Source of the DNA: JACDAN01 sp963801855
GTDB taxonomy: Bacteria; Actinomycetota; Thermoleophilia; Gaiellales; Gaiellaceae
Reading direction: 5' to 3'
DNA length: 64,000 bases
NCBI GenBank assembly: GCA_963801855.1
Contig: CAWDGK010000001.1
Coordinates: 248,001-312,000 of the forward strand
The translations under genes were made by a program, and so were the position numbers. Positions 1-8,851 of the stretch are shown piece by piece (position 1 is the stretch's first letter; every line of letters starts with the position of its first letter). Under the pieces are notes generated by a model. The model did no database searches and was not told the origin of the DNA. It saw only the letters and a list, made by a program, of their open reading frames with translations.

Positions 1-1
1 G

Positions 2-1039
2 ACGCAGAAGCTGATCCGCATGGAGGACGAGCTCCACAAGCGCCTGATCGGCCAGGAGGAGGCGATCGTCGCCGTCTCCAAGTCGATCCGACGTGCCCGC
101 GCCGGGATCAAGGATCCCAAGCGCCCGACCGGCTCGTTCATCTTCCTCGGCCCCTCAGGTGTCGGCAAGACCGAGCTGGCGCGCACGCTCGCCGAGTTCC
201 TGTTCGGCGACGAGGACGCGATGATCAAGCTCGACATGTCGGAGTACATGGAGAAGCACTCCGTGTCCCGGCTCGTCGGCTCCCCGCCGGGCTACATCGG
301 CTACGACGAGGGCGGCCAGCTCACCGAGGCCGTGCGCCGCAAGCCGTACTCGGTGGTCGTGCTCGACGAGATCGAGAAGGCTCACCCGGACGTCTTCAAC
401 ATCCTGCTCCAGATCCTGGAGGACGGGAAGCTGACGGACGCTCAGGGGCGCAAGGTCGACTTCCGGAACACGATCGTGATCATGACCTCGAACATCGGGG
501 CCGCCACGATCTCCAAGAACCAGTCGCTCGGCTTCTCGATCGGCGACGAGAGCGGTCTCTCGTACGACGAGATGAAGGAGCGCGTCCTGGGCGAGCTCAA
601 GAAGGTCTTCCGGCCCGAGCTCCTGAACCGGATCGACGAGGTCATCGTCTTCCACAAGCTCACGCGCGAGGAGATCCTCGTCATCGTCGATCTGATGATG
701 GAGCGGCTCGAGCAGCAGATGGTCGAGCACGAGGCCGAGATCAAGCTCACGCCCGAGGCGAAGGAGCTGCTCGTGGACAAGGGTTACGACCCGACCATGG
801 GCGCCAGGCCGCTTCGCCGCGCGATCCAGCGGTTCATCGAGGATCCGCTCGCGGACTTCGTTCTCGGACGGTCGATCGAGCCGGGCTCGACGATCCTCGT
901 CAACCGGCATCCGGAGAACGAGGACGAGGTCGACATCACGCTCATCCCCGGCGCACCGCCGATCGAGCCGGAGAAGGTCACCGTTCCCGCCGACGAGCCC
1001 AAGGGCGAAGACTCGCCCGACGAAGGCAGCGAGAACTAG
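2..1039 (+). CDS. clpC: ATP-dependent Clp protease ATP-binding subunit ClpC, C-terminal part
   Basis: Only the second AAA+ module is present; the reading frame is open to the left edge, so the gene starts outside the window. Visible: the family sequence LHKRLIGQ, Walker A GPSGVGKTE, Walker B VVVLDEIEKAH, the SEYMEKHSVSRLVGSPPGY pore-loop region, and the C-terminal D2-small domain ending with GARPLRRAIQRFIEDPLA. ClpC is the cytoplasmic hexameric unfoldase that feeds ClpP. The acidic tail after the AAA domain is typical. The TAG stop lies inside a CTAG shared with the stop of the convergent hydroxyacid oxidase gene. Confidence 0.96.
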   Translation, partial: TQKLIRMEDELHKRLIGQEEAIVAVSKSIRRARAGIKDPKRPTGSFIFLGPSGVGKTELARTLAEFLFGDEDAMIKLDMSEYMEKHSVSRLVGSPPGYIGYDEGGQLTEAVRRKPYSVVVLDEIEKAHPDVFNILLQILEDGKLTDAQGRKVDFRNTIVIMTSNIGAATISKNQSLGFSIGDESGLSYDEMKERVLGELKKVFRPELLNRIDEVIVFHKLTREEILVIVDLMMERLEQQMVEHEAEIKLTPEAKELLVDKGYDPTMGARPLRRAIQRFIEDPLADFVLGRSIEPGSTILVNRHPENEDEVDITLIPGAPPIEPEKVTVPADEPKGEDSPDEGSEN

Positions 1040-2116
1040 ATCTGAGTGACGTGCGCCCGCCCGAGCTCGTCGGGTGAGGCGCAGCCGAGCAGGGCGAGCG
1101 CGAGGGCGAGCTCGTCTCGCAGCAGCTCGAGGACGTGCTTCACGCCCTCCTCGCCGCGGGCCGCAAGGCCCCAAACGATCGGACGCCCGACCATCACGGC
1201 GCGGGCTCCGAGGGCCAGGGCGATCGCTGCCTCCGACCCGCGCCTGATTCCGCCGTCCATGTAGACCTCGATCCGGTCGCCCACGGCCTCGACGATCTCG
1301 GGTAGCGCTTCGAGCGTGGCGATCGCGCGGTCGAGCTGACGCCCGCCGTGATTCGACACGACGACCCCGGCGCAACCGTGTTCGGCTGCGAGGCCCGCGT
1401 CCTCGGCGCCGAGGATCCCTTTCGCGATCACCGGCAGGCCGGCCGTCTCGTGGAGCCACTCGAGGTCGCGCCAGGTCAGGCTCGGGTCGACGAGCTCCGC
1501 CGCCGTCGCGGGGGTCAGCGTCCCGAGCTCGGAGAACTCGGAGCCGTAGATTCCCATCCGGTAGTCGTCGGCGAGCACGAACCCGGTGCGCAGGTCTCGC
1601 TCTCGCCGCCCGAGGCGGGGCAGGTCGACCGTGAAGACGATTGCCGAGCAGCCGGCTTCCCGGGCCTGGTCGAGGATCGACTTCGTCACGCCGCGGTCGG
1701 GATGCCAGTAGAGCTGGAACCAGCGTGGCGCGTCGGGCGCCTCTGCGGCGACTTCCGCCGGCGCCGCCGCCGCGAAGGTCGGCACGCACATGATCGTCCC
1801 GACCGCGGCGGCGGCTCGGGCCACGGCGAGCTCGCCGTCCGGGTGCGCCATGCGCAGATGAGCAACCGGCGAGAGCGAGGATCGGCATCGAGACCTCGGT
1901 GCCGAGGACGGTGGTCGCGGTGTCGACAGTCTCGACGTCGACGAGCACGCGAGGTCTCAGTCGCCAGCGATCGAACGCCTCGCGGTTGTGGCGCACCGTG
2001 TTCTCATCACCTGCTCCACCGGCGAAGTACCCGAAGGCGCCCTCGTCGAGAGCCGCTTCGGCGAGCACCTCGTAGTCGCGAACGTTGATCGGGCCTGGGC
2101 CTCCGGTGGTCTCCAC
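1036..2116 (-). CDS. FMN-dependent alpha-hydroxyacid oxidase/dehydrogenase (lactate oxidase family), frameshifted
   Basis: The N-terminal part begins METTGGPGPINVRDYE and carries the GYFAGGAGDENT segment of the family; the C-terminal part carries SNHGGRQLD with the catalytic His-Gly-Gly-Arg, and YMDGGIRRG, the FMN-phosphate site. The two lie in different frames and join near 1877, where removing one base gives a continuous MPILASPVAHLRMAHPDG. The full protein would be about 360 residues, normal for LldD, glycolate oxidase and lactate monooxygenase. It oxidises an L-2-hydroxyacid with FMN; the substrate cannot be told. The indel is probably an assembly error. Confidence 0.85.
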
Positions 2117-2179
2117 GCGCCTAGCTTGCCAAGGAACGGGCTGTCACAAGCCCCCATGCAGCACCACTAGCCTGACGGC

Positions 2180-3076
2180 GTGCCGACGCGAATCCTCGGC
2201 CGACCGGTGCCGGCGGCCCTCGCGGGCGCAGTCGCGATCGCGTTCTCGGCGATCCTCTACCGGCTCGCCGACGTGTCTCCGTCGACCGGTGCGTTCTTCC
2301 GGTGCGCGTACGCGGTCCCTCCGCTCCTCCTCCTCGCGTGGCTCGAGGACAGGAGCCTCGGTCGCCGGCCCTGGAAGACGCGTGCGTGGGCCTGGCTTGC
2401 CGGCGCATTCCTCGCGCTCGACCTGATCGTCTGGCATCAGGCGATCGAGTACGTCGGAGCCGGGCTGGCAACCGTTCTCGGCAACACGCAGGTCCTGCTC
2501 GTCGGGTTCGCGGCGTGGCTCCTGTTCCACGAGCGGCCGTCGAACCGAGCGCTGGCCGCGATTCCGGTCGCGATGGTCGGCGTGGTGCTGATCTCGGGCG
2601 TGCTGGAGGACGGGGCCTACGGCGACGACCCCGAGCTCGGAGTCCTCTTCGGGTTGATGACGGGCATTGCCTACACCGCTTTCCTGCTCGCGCTCCGCCA
2701 CGGGGCGAGCGATCTGCGCCGCGTCGCCGGGCCGCTTTCGGATGCGACGCTCGCCTGCGCCCTCATCACCGTCCCGGCGGGCCTCGCGCTCGGCGAGCTC
2801 GACTTCCTCCCGCCGCTCTCGGCGCATCTCTGGCTGCTCGTCCTCGCTCTCTCGTCGCAGGTCTTCGGCTGGCTGCTGATCACGCTGTCGCTCCCGCGCC
2901 TGCCGGCGGTCGTTACGTCCGTTCTGCTCACGCTCCAGCCGGTCTGCGCAGTGCTCTTCGCGGCTGTGCTGCTCGACGAGGATCCTTCAGCCCTGCAGCT
3001 CGTCGGCGTCGCGGCGATTCTCGGAGGGCTACTCCTCGCGTCGGCATCGAGGCCGAATTCGAGCGAGCCTGGTTAG
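2180..3076 (+). CDS. DMT-superfamily (EamA) transporter
   Basis: A 298-residue hydrophobic protein with about ten membrane helices in two EamA repeats of five, the length expected for RhaT/EamA drug-metabolite transporters. The first repeat holds the IVWHQAIEYVGAGLATVLGNTQVLLVG signature region and the second ends LDEDPSALQLVGVAAILGG. The start is GTG at 2180. It probably exports a metabolite or amino acid; the substrate is unknown. It is followed after 12 bp by the RDD protein on the same strand. Confidence 0.85.
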   Translation: MPTRILGRPVPAALAGAVAIAFSAILYRLADVSPSTGAFFRCAYAVPPLLLLAWLEDRSLGRRPWKTRAWAWLAGAFLALDLIVWHQAIEYVGAGLATVLGNTQVLLVGFAAWLLFHERPSNRALAAIPVAMVGVVLISGVLEDGAYGDDPELGVLFGLMTGIAYTAFLLALRHGASDLRRVAGPLSDATLACALITVPAGLALGELDFLPPLSAHLWLLVLALSSQVFGWLLITLSLPRLPAVVTSVLLTLQPVCAVLFAAVLLDEDPSALQLVGVAAILGGLLLASASRPNSSEPG

Positions 3077-3088
3077 ATACCGGCGGCC

Positions 3089-3673
3089 GTGAGCGACCTT
3101 CCGACCTATCCCAGCGACGCCGCCGAGCGGGAGGCCGCCGAACGGTCCGCCGAGACGAGTCACGACTTCGCGAGCTGGGGACGCCGCTTCGGCGCCTATC
3201 TGCTCGACACCGTGATCATCCTCGTTCCGCTCTTCGCGATCGCCTTCGCGATCGGGTTCGCAGCGGGAGGCGAGGACGAGGATGCGGCAATCGGCGCCCT
3301 CGGGCTCGCCTACGTCCTGACGGCGATCGCGCCCTTCATCTATTTCACGTACTTCCACGGGCGCGAGAGTGGTCAGACGCCGGGCAAGAAGGCGCTCGGC
3401 ATCCGGGTCGTCGCGGATCGGACGGGAGGCTCGATCGGCTACGGCCGGGCGTTCGGGCGGTACGCGATCACCTTCGTGTTCGGGATCCTCATCCTCCCGC
3501 TGCTCATCAACTACCTCTGGCCGCTCTGGGACGAGAAGAACCAGGCGCTGCACGACAAGGTCGTCGGCAGCGTCGTCGTCAAGGCCTGGAAGCTAGGTCC
3601 GACGATCGTCGTCGTTCGCCCCGTCCGGCCGTCGATGCGCCGGACGCGGTGCGTCTCGAACTCGCTGACGTAG
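3089..3673 (+). CDS. RDD-family membrane protein
   Basis: An RDD domain covers about residues 28-168: SWGRRFGAYLLDTVII with the Arg-x-x-Asp signature, YFTYFHGRESGQTPGKKALGIRV, and the final LLINYLWPLWDEKNQALHDKVVGSVVV. There are three to four membrane helices. GTG start at 3089. The domain ends at about codon 168, yet the frame runs on for about 25 residues into the convergent gene. A TAG at 3594-3596, out of frame by one, would end it right after the domain, so a one-base error near 3590 is likely. Function of RDD proteins is mostly unknown; some are Na+/H+ antiporters. Confidence 0.8.
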   Translation: MSDLPTYPSDAAEREAAERSAETSHDFASWGRRFGAYLLDTVIILVPLFAIAFAIGFAAGGEDEDAAIGALGLAYVLTAIAPFIYFTYFHGRESGQTPGKKALGIRVVADRTGGSIGYGRAFGRYAITFVFGILILPLLINYLWPLWDEKNQALHDKVVGSVVVKAWKLGPTIVVVRPVRPSMRRTRCVSNSLT

Positions 3674-4776
3674 ACGTTGCCGGCGCGGTCGGCCGCGACG
3701 ACGACGGGCGTCTCCAATCCCCGCCCGAGCTGCGTCCTCGAGCCGTCGGCGGCGATGCGCACGATGTGATCCAGGCGGGCATCGGCGACGTACATCGAGC
3801 CGTCGGGCTGGGCGTCGATGGAGACGGGGGCGGTGAAGCCGGTGGCGATCGTCGTCACGATGCGAGTGGCTCCGTCGATGCGGCGGACGACGCCGTTGTG
3901 GCTGTCCGCGACGAGCGCGGTTCCGTCGGAGAGGACGTCGAGGCCGTGCGGCGCGCCGAACGCCGCTGATCGCGCCGGGCCGCCGTCGCCCGAGTAGCCC
4001 TCCCGTCCGATTCCGCCCAGCGTGTCGATCCGTCCGGTCGATGAGACGACCCGCACGCCGTTGTCGTACTCGGGGATGTAGAGGTTGCCGGCGACGTCGA
4101 AGGCGAACTCGCCCGGCCCGCCGAGCTGGGCGGCTGTCGCCGGACCTCCGTCGCCGCCGAGACCGCGGGTGCCGTTGCCCGCGAACGGGGTCAGCGTTCC
4201 TTCGGGCTCGAAGCGCCAGACGCGCCGGTCGTCCAGGACGTAGAGGTGTCCGCTCGGTCCGAAGTCGAGATGGAACGGATGCACGAAGCCGCCGCCGACC
4301 CGCGTCCGCTTGAGCGTCCGGAGGTTCACCTCGTAGAAGGAGTCGCCGGCGCGGTCGGCCACGATGAGATCGCCGTGCTCCTCCGCCACGACAAGTCCTT
4401 GCGGCGCCGCGATGGCCGGCCCGGCTCCGCGCACCTCCAGCGTTGCAAGGCGGAAGGAGCGGCGGCCGAGAGTGAGGCCTAGCGTCCAGGTGCCACCGCC
4501 GGGGAAGGCGACCCGGGCCCGATAGCGTCCCGGCCGGCCCGCCGGGGTCGCGGGCGCTACTCGCGTGCCGAGCGGCCCTCTCACCCACGCACGAGGACGG
4601 ACACCGGTCAGCGGACGACGCCCCTTCCGGAGGGTGAAAAGCACAGTTGAGGGGCGCTCTGCGACTGTGGCCGGGCGAGCATTGAGCGCCACGGAGATCG
4701 GCTCCGCGGGCGTGGCGGCGGCGCCGGCGGTGGCGCCGATCAGGGCTCCGAGGAGGACCGCGGCCATGCGACGCAT
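3511..4776 (-). CDS. Secreted NHL/SMP-30-like beta-propeller protein
   Basis: Starts MRRMAAVLLGALIGATAGAA, a Sec signal peptide, followed by an Ig-like domain of about 90 residues (FTLRKGRRPLTGVRPRAWV) and then five to six NHL-type repeats such as GDLIVADRAGDSFYEV, GNLYIPEYDNGVRVV and GNVYVSEFETHRVRRIDG. NHL propellers act as secreted binding or lactonase-like scaffolds; no catalytic residues can be assigned. The natural end of the last blade is near 3595; the extra tail overlaps the RDD gene antisense over 163 bp, suggesting a one-base indel at the junction. Confidence 0.75.
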   Translation of the reverse strand: MRRMAAVLLGALIGATAGAAATPAEPISVALNARPATVAERPSTVLFTLRKGRRPLTGVRPRAWVRGPLGTRVAPATPAGRPGRYRARVAFPGGGTWTLGLTLGRRSFRLATLEVRGAGPAIAAPQGLVVAEEHGDLIVADRAGDSFYEVNLRTLKRTRVGGGFVHPFHLDFGPSGHLYVLDDRRVWRFEPEGTLTPFAGNGTRGLGGDGGPATAAQLGGPGEFAFDVAGNLYIPEYDNGVRVVSSTGRIDTLGGIGREGYSGDGGPARSAAFGAPHGLDVLSDGTALVADSHNGVVRRIDGATRIVTTIATGFTAPVSIDAQPDGSMYVADARLDHIVRIAADGSRTQLGRGLETPVVVAADRAGNVYVSEFETHRVRRIDGRTGRTTTIVGPSFQALTTTLPTTLSCSAWFFSSQSGQR

Positions 4777-4877
4777 CGACCCTCTACACCGGTTGGCGCA
4801 AAGTCGTTCCGCTTCCGAGACGGTTCCGTGCGGGAATCGCCCTGGCCGCGTCCGCCTTCGGACCTAAACTCGACGTC

Positions 4878-6233
4878 ATGGCTGCTCCGGCAATCAAGTA
4901 CGCGTGTAGCGAGTGCGGTCGCTCGACGGGCCGCTGGCTCGGGCGCTGCCCGGGTTGCGGGAGCTTCGGCACCCTGGCCGAGGACGCGCCGGTCTCCCCG
5001 GTCGGAAAGGGCACTGCGCGGCCCGTCCTGCGTCTCGTCGACGTCGAGGTCGAGGAGGCAGCTCGGATCCCGACCGGAGTCGCGGAGCTCGACCGCGTCC
5101 TTGGCGGAGGCCTGGTGCCGGCGTCGCTCGTACTCGTCGGCGGCGAGCCGGGAGTGGGGAAGTCGACCTTGCTGCTGATGGCGCTCGCGGCGATTTCCCG
5201 CGAACGGCGCGCGCTGCTCGTCACCGGGGAGGAATCGGCCGCGCAGGTGAAGCTTCGGGCGGCCAGGCTCGGCGGCGCCGAGCGCGTGGAGATCCTCGCC
5301 GAGACCGACCTCGACTCCATCTGCGCGACGCTCGAGCGCGACCCGCCGGCGGTGTGCGTGATCGACTCGGTGCAGACGCTCTACTCGAGCGACATCGGCT
5401 CGGCTCCGGGCTCGGTCTCACAGGTGCGCGAAGCCGCCGCCCGGCTCCTGCGGGTCGGCAAGGAGTCCGGCGTGGCCCTCTTTCTGGTCGGCCATGTGAC
5501 GAAGGACGGCGCGGTGGCGGGGCCGCGGGTGCTCGAGCACCTCGTCGACTGCGTGCTCCAGTTCGAGGGCGACCGGTACCACGCCCATCGCGTGCTCCGA
5601 GCCGCCAAGAACCGGTTCGGATCGACCAACGAGCTCGGGATCTTCGAGATGACGGGCGCCGGCCTCGTCGGCGTGCCCGACCCCTCCCAGATCTTCGGCG
5701 GCGCTCGCGAGGAGGAGATCGGCTCTGCGGTCACCTGCGCGCTCGAAGGCACGCGACCGCTGCTGCTCGAGATCCAGTCCCTCGTCTCACCCACCGACCT
5801 CGCGATGCCGAGACGCGTCGCGACGGGAGTGGATCCAAAAAGGCTCTCGATGATCGTCGCCGTGCTCTCGCGCCACGCGGGCCTCGCCCTCGGGCAGGCC
5901 GACGTCTTCGTGAACGTTGCCGGGGGAGTCCGGATCGACGAGCCTGGCGCCGATCTCGGCATCGCGCTCGCGATTGCCTCCGCGGCGCGAGGGTTGGTCG
6001 TACCGGCGGGGGTGGCCGCCTTCGGCGAGATCGGGCTGACCGGCAGGCTTCGGCCCGCTTCCCAGGCCGACCGGCGGCTCGAGGAGTGCGCGAAGCTGGG
6101 CCTCCGCACCGTCGTCGTCCCCGCCGGGACGACGGCCCGGAAGGGCGTGGACACCAGGGCGGCGGACTCGATCCGAAAGGCGCTCGGAGCCGGGCTGGCG
6201 GCGGATACAGGCGCGCCGGAACCTGGCCGCTAG
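4878..6233 (+). CDS. radA: DNA repair protein RadA (Sms)
   Basis: 451 residues, full length. An N-terminal C4 zinc finger (CSECGRSTGRWLGRCPGCG), a RecA-like ATPase with Walker A GGEPGVGKST, the RadA-specific KNRFGSTNE motif, and a C-terminal Lon-protease-like domain (GVRIDEPGADLGIALAIASA). RadA is a branch-migration helicase in homologous recombination. ATG start at 4878, divergent from the beta-propeller gene. In many bacteria radA sits near disA and carD; carD follows here after 143 bp. Confidence 0.97.
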   Translation: MAAPAIKYACSECGRSTGRWLGRCPGCGSFGTLAEDAPVSPVGKGTARPVLRLVDVEVEEAARIPTGVAELDRVLGGGLVPASLVLVGGEPGVGKSTLLLMALAAISRERRALLVTGEESAAQVKLRAARLGGAERVEILAETDLDSICATLERDPPAVCVIDSVQTLYSSDIGSAPGSVSQVREAAARLLRVGKESGVALFLVGHVTKDGAVAGPRVLEHLVDCVLQFEGDRYHAHRVLRAAKNRFGSTNELGIFEMTGAGLVGVPDPSQIFGGAREEEIGSAVTCALEGTRPLLLEIQSLVSPTDLAMPRRVATGVDPKRLSMIVAVLSRHAGLALGQADVFVNVAGGVRIDEPGADLGIALAIASAARGLVVPAGVAAFGEIGLTGRLRPASQADRRLEECAKLGLRTVVVPAGTTARKGVDTRAADSIRKALGAGLAADTGAPEPGR

Positions 6234-6274
6234 CAGGGACTTTGGCCTTCGTGCCATAAAATCCCTGGAAAAGC

Positions 6275-6303
6275 TGGCTTTTTCGGGCAACTTCCGGTAT
6301 AGT
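6275..6303 (+). promoter_or_regulatory. Possible promoter of carD
   Basis: A -10-like TATAGT at 6298-6303 lies 17 bp downstream of a weak -35-like TGGCTT at 6275-6280, giving a leader of about 65 nt before the carD start. Just upstream, GAAAAG-CTGG-CTTTTTC (6268-6284) is a short AT-rich inverted repeat that might end radA transcription. The -35 match is poor. Confidence 0.35.
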
Positions 6304-6376
6304 TGAGCGCCTTGCCGGCGGATTCGTCACCCGTCGGCTGTTTGACGTAAACGAAGCGCAACCGGGGAGGTCGGGC

Positions 6377-6901
6377 TTGTACAAGGTCGGCGACAAGGTG
6401 GTGTATCCGCACCACGGGGCGGGCACCGTCGTGAAGAAGGAGTCCCGTGAGGTGCTTGGAGAGAAGCGTGAGTACCTCACGATTCAGATCCTTCACAACG
6501 ACATGACCGTGAACGTCCCAGCCGAGAACGCCGAAGCGGTCGGCTTGCGGAAGGTCATCAACGAGGACACGGTCAAGGAGGTCGTCAAGGCCCTGACCGG
6601 AGACGGCACGGTGATGCCGAAGAACTGGAACCGGCGCTTCAAGCACAACCGCGACAAGATGAAGACCGGAGACATCTTCGAGCTCGCCGAGGTCGTTCGG
6701 AACCTCTCCCTCCGCGACCGCGACAAGGGTCTCTCAACGGGCGAGAAGCAGATGTTCGTCAAGGCGAAGAAGATCCTCATCAGCGAGCTCATGTACGCGA
6801 AGGGCCTCGAAGAGGAAGAGACGGCCGAGTGGCTCGACGAGGTTCTGATCTCCGACGCCCCGAAGAAGAAGACGCGCGCCAAGGCCGGCGCGGCCGCGTA
6901 G
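6377..6901 (+). CDS. carD: CarD-family transcriptional regulator
   Basis: 174 residues. The N-terminal Tudor-like RNA-polymerase interaction domain begins YKVGDKVVYPHHGAGTV, with the helical DNA-binding domain after it (NWNRRFKHNRDKMKTGDIFELAEVVRNL). CarD binds the RNAP beta subunit and stabilises the open complex at rRNA and housekeeping promoters. The start is TTG at 6377, chosen because GGGGAGG (6364-6370) sits six bases upstream and because family members begin exactly here. The C-terminus has a basic KKKTRAKAGAAA tail. It probably starts an operon with ispD 10 bp later. Confidence 0.95.
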   Translation: MYKVGDKVVYPHHGAGTVVKKESREVLGEKREYLTIQILHNDMTVNVPAENAEAVGLRKVINEDTVKEVVKALTGDGTVMPKNWNRRFKHNRDKMKTGDIFELAEVVRNLSLRDRDKGLSTGEKQMFVKAKKILISELMYAKGLEEEETAEWLDEVLISDAPKKKTRAKAGAAA

Positions 6902-6911
6902 CACTCGATCC

Positions 6912-7590
6912 ATGAGCGTCTGGGCCGTCATCGCCGCGGCGGGTCGCGGCGAGAGACTCGGCCTGGACCGTCCGAAGGCGTTCGCGAACCTGCGCGACCG
7001 GCCGCTCCTGGCGGAGAGCCTGGAGCGGCTGGAGGCCTCCGAGTGGATCGACGCGATCGTCGTCGCGGCGCCGCCGGACTGGGAGGAGCCGGTCATCCTG
7101 CTCGCCGAGGAGCTGGGCTGCGGCAAGGTCGTCGAGGCGGTGACGGGCGGCGAGACTCGCGCGCCGCCTCGGTGCGGCCGCCGCTGGCGGTCGTCCCCGA
7201 AGACGCAGTCGTCGTGCTCGTGCATGACGCGGCCCGTCCGGTCTTGCCGAGGAGGTCGTCGAGCGGCTGCTCGACGGCGCTGAACGAGGGCTGGGACGGC
7301 GCGATCCCGGTTCTCCGATCTCGGACACGGTCAAGCGGATGGAGTCCGACCGGGTGGCGGAGACGGTCGACCGGGACCGGGCTCGCCGTCGCGCAGACGC
7401 CGCAGGCGTTCGTCGCCGCCTGTCCTACGCGCGGCGCTGATCGCCGGTGCAAGTCGGCGCGACGGATTGCTCGGCGCTCGTCGAAGCACGAGGCGGTCGC
7501 ATCAAGGCTGTGGCCGGAGATCTGCGGCTCGTGAAGGTCACCGAGCCCACCGACCTCGAGGCGGTCGAACGGCTGCTCGCACCGGCGTGA
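6912..7590 (+). CDS. ispD: 2-C-methyl-D-erythritol 4-phosphate cytidylyltransferase, several frameshifts
   Basis: The start WAVIAAAGRGERLGLDRPKAF is the nucleotide-binding loop of IspD. Later pieces in other frames are also IspD: VVVLVHDAARPVLP, ALNEGWDGAIPVL, GLAVAQTPQAFVA and, at the end, LVKVTEPTDLEAVERLLAPA. Re-aligning them needs at least six single-base indels between about 7160 and 7480, mostly in G/C runs. IspD makes CDP-ME in the MEP isoprenoid pathway. With ispF two genes downstream and no other copy in view, sequencing error is likelier than gene death. The stop overlaps the next start (GTGA). Confidence 0.85.
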
Positions 7591-8378
7591 TCGTCGACTA
7601 CCACCTGCATCTCCGGGCGCCGGACGAATCGCTCGACCACACCGTCGAGGGCGGCGACCGGTTCGTCGAGCTCGCTGCCGAGCGGGGGATCGACGAGATC
7701 GGCTTCACGGAGCACGTCTACTACTTCGAGGAAACCAGGGCGCTGTGGTCGGTTCCTACCACCTCGAGCACTGCCGCTACTCCCTCGAGCCGTACGTCGA
7801 GGCCGTCGCGGAGGCGCAGAGGCAGGGCATGCCGGTCAAGCTCGGGCGTCGAGGTCGACTACGACCCCCAGCGCGAGGACGACACGCGCGCGCTCCTCGA
7901 GCCGTACCCGTGGGACTACCTCCTGGGCTCGATCCACTTCCTCATGGATCGGCATCGACGCCAAGCCGACGCTGATCGACGCCGTCGGCGTCGAGGAAGC
8001 ATGGCGCCGCTACTACGACGTGCTCGGCGGGCGGCGCGGAGCCGGCTGTTCGACAGCCTCGCCCATCCGGATCTCGTCCGTATGTGGGGCCCGGACATCG
8101 ACTGGGACTGGAACGGAGTCGCGAACTCGCTCGACGGGGTCTGCCTCGAGGTCTCGACTTCCGGCCTCTACAAGCCGCACGAGAAGCTGTATCCCGACGT
8201 CGGGCTGCTTCGTGTCGCGCAGAAGAACGGGACGGCGATCACGCTCGCCTCGGATGCCCACGTCCCGCAGAACGTCGGCCGCGACCTCGACAAGGCGATC
8301 GAGCACGCCCGGGCCGCGGGCTACAAAACCGTCACGGTCTTCGACCGGCGGCAGGCCCGGCAGGAGCCGCTCGGATGA
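7587..8378 (+). CDS. PHP-domain phosphoesterase (histidinol-phosphatase-like), frameshifted
   Basis: Begins MIVDYHLHLRAPDES, the first metal-binding motif (HxH) of PHP hydrolases; then IGFTEHVYYFEET, GVEVDYDP and WDYLLGSIHFL, and finally SLAHPDLVRMWG and LASDAHVPQNVGRDLDKA, which hold the remaining metal ligands. The motifs are complete and in order, but at least three indels (near 7740, 7850 and 7950) break the frame. HisJ-like PHP enzymes dephosphorylate histidinol phosphate, though many have other phosphoester substrates. It is coupled to ispD (GTGA) and to ispF (ATGA), so the three form one transcription unit. Confidence 0.8.
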   Translation: MIVDYHLHLRAPDESLDHTVEGGDRFVELAAERGIDEIGFTEHVYYFEETRALWSVPTTSSTAATPSSRTSRPSRRRRGRACRSSSGVEVDYDPQREDDTRALLEPYPWDYLLGSIHFLMDRHRRQADADRRRRRRGSMAPLLRRARRAARSRLFDSLAHPDLVRMWGPDIDWDWNGVANSLDGVCLEVSTSGLYKPHEKLYPDVGLLRVAQKNGTAITLASDAHVPQNVGRDLDKAIEHARAAGYKTVTVFDRRQARQEPLG

Positions 8379-8851
8379 GGGTCGGAATCGGAGTCGACGC
8401 GCACGCCTTCGATGCCGGCGTCCCACTTGTGCTCGGCGGCGTCGAGTTCGCCGGCGAACCGGGGCTTGCAGGACACTCCGATGGCGACGTGATCACGCAT
8501 GCGCTGATCGACGCGCTCCTCGGTGCGGCGAACCTCGGCGACATCGGAGCCTTGTTCCCGTCAGACGACGGCGCATTTGCGGGCATTTCTTCGCTGCTGC
8601 TGCTGAGTCGCGCCTATGGCCAGGTGCGGGAGGCCGGCTACGAGCTTGTCAACGCGAACTGCGTGCTGATCGGCGAGCGTCCCCGCATCGCCGATCGGCG
8701 AGAAGAGATGCGCAATCGCTTGGCGGAGACTCTGAGCGTCGAGCCCGACCGGATTGCCATCACCGCGACGACCACCGACCGACTCGGTTTCACCGGCCGC
8801 GGCGAGGGCCTCGCTGCGCAGGCCGTGGCGCTACTGCGGAAGCCGGACTGA
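8375..8851 (+). CDS. ispF: 2-C-methyl-D-erythritol 2,4-cyclodiphosphate synthase
   Basis: 158 residues, full length. Begins MRVGIGVDAHAFDAG with the metal ligands Asp-x-His, then GLAGHSDGDVITHALIDALLGAANLGDIG, the family signature, and ends with the CDP-binding segment IAITATTTDRLGFTGRGEGLAAQAVALL. IspF cyclises CDP-ME 2-phosphate in the MEP pathway. ATG at 8375 overlaps the preceding stop by four bases. Its last 21 bp overlap the convergent mutY gene. Confidence 0.95.
   Translation: MRVGIGVDAHAFDAGVPLVLGGVEFAGEPGLAGHSDGDVITHALIDALLGAANLGDIGALFPSDDGAFAGISSLLLLSRAYGQVREAGYELVNANCVLIGERPRIADRREEMRNRLAETLSVEPDRIAITATTTDRLGFTGRGEGLAAQAVALLRKPD

Noticed and set aside
155..2116. 653-residue minus-strand ORF antisense to clpC
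   Set aside because: Only its first part is the hydroxyacid oxidase N-terminus; after the frameshift it runs antisense to clpC with Arg-rich, low-complexity content typical of high-GC shadow frames.
6268..6284. AT-rich inverted repeat as radA intrinsic terminator
   Set aside because: The loop is only about four bases and no U run follows the stem on its own; kept only as a note with the carD promoter.
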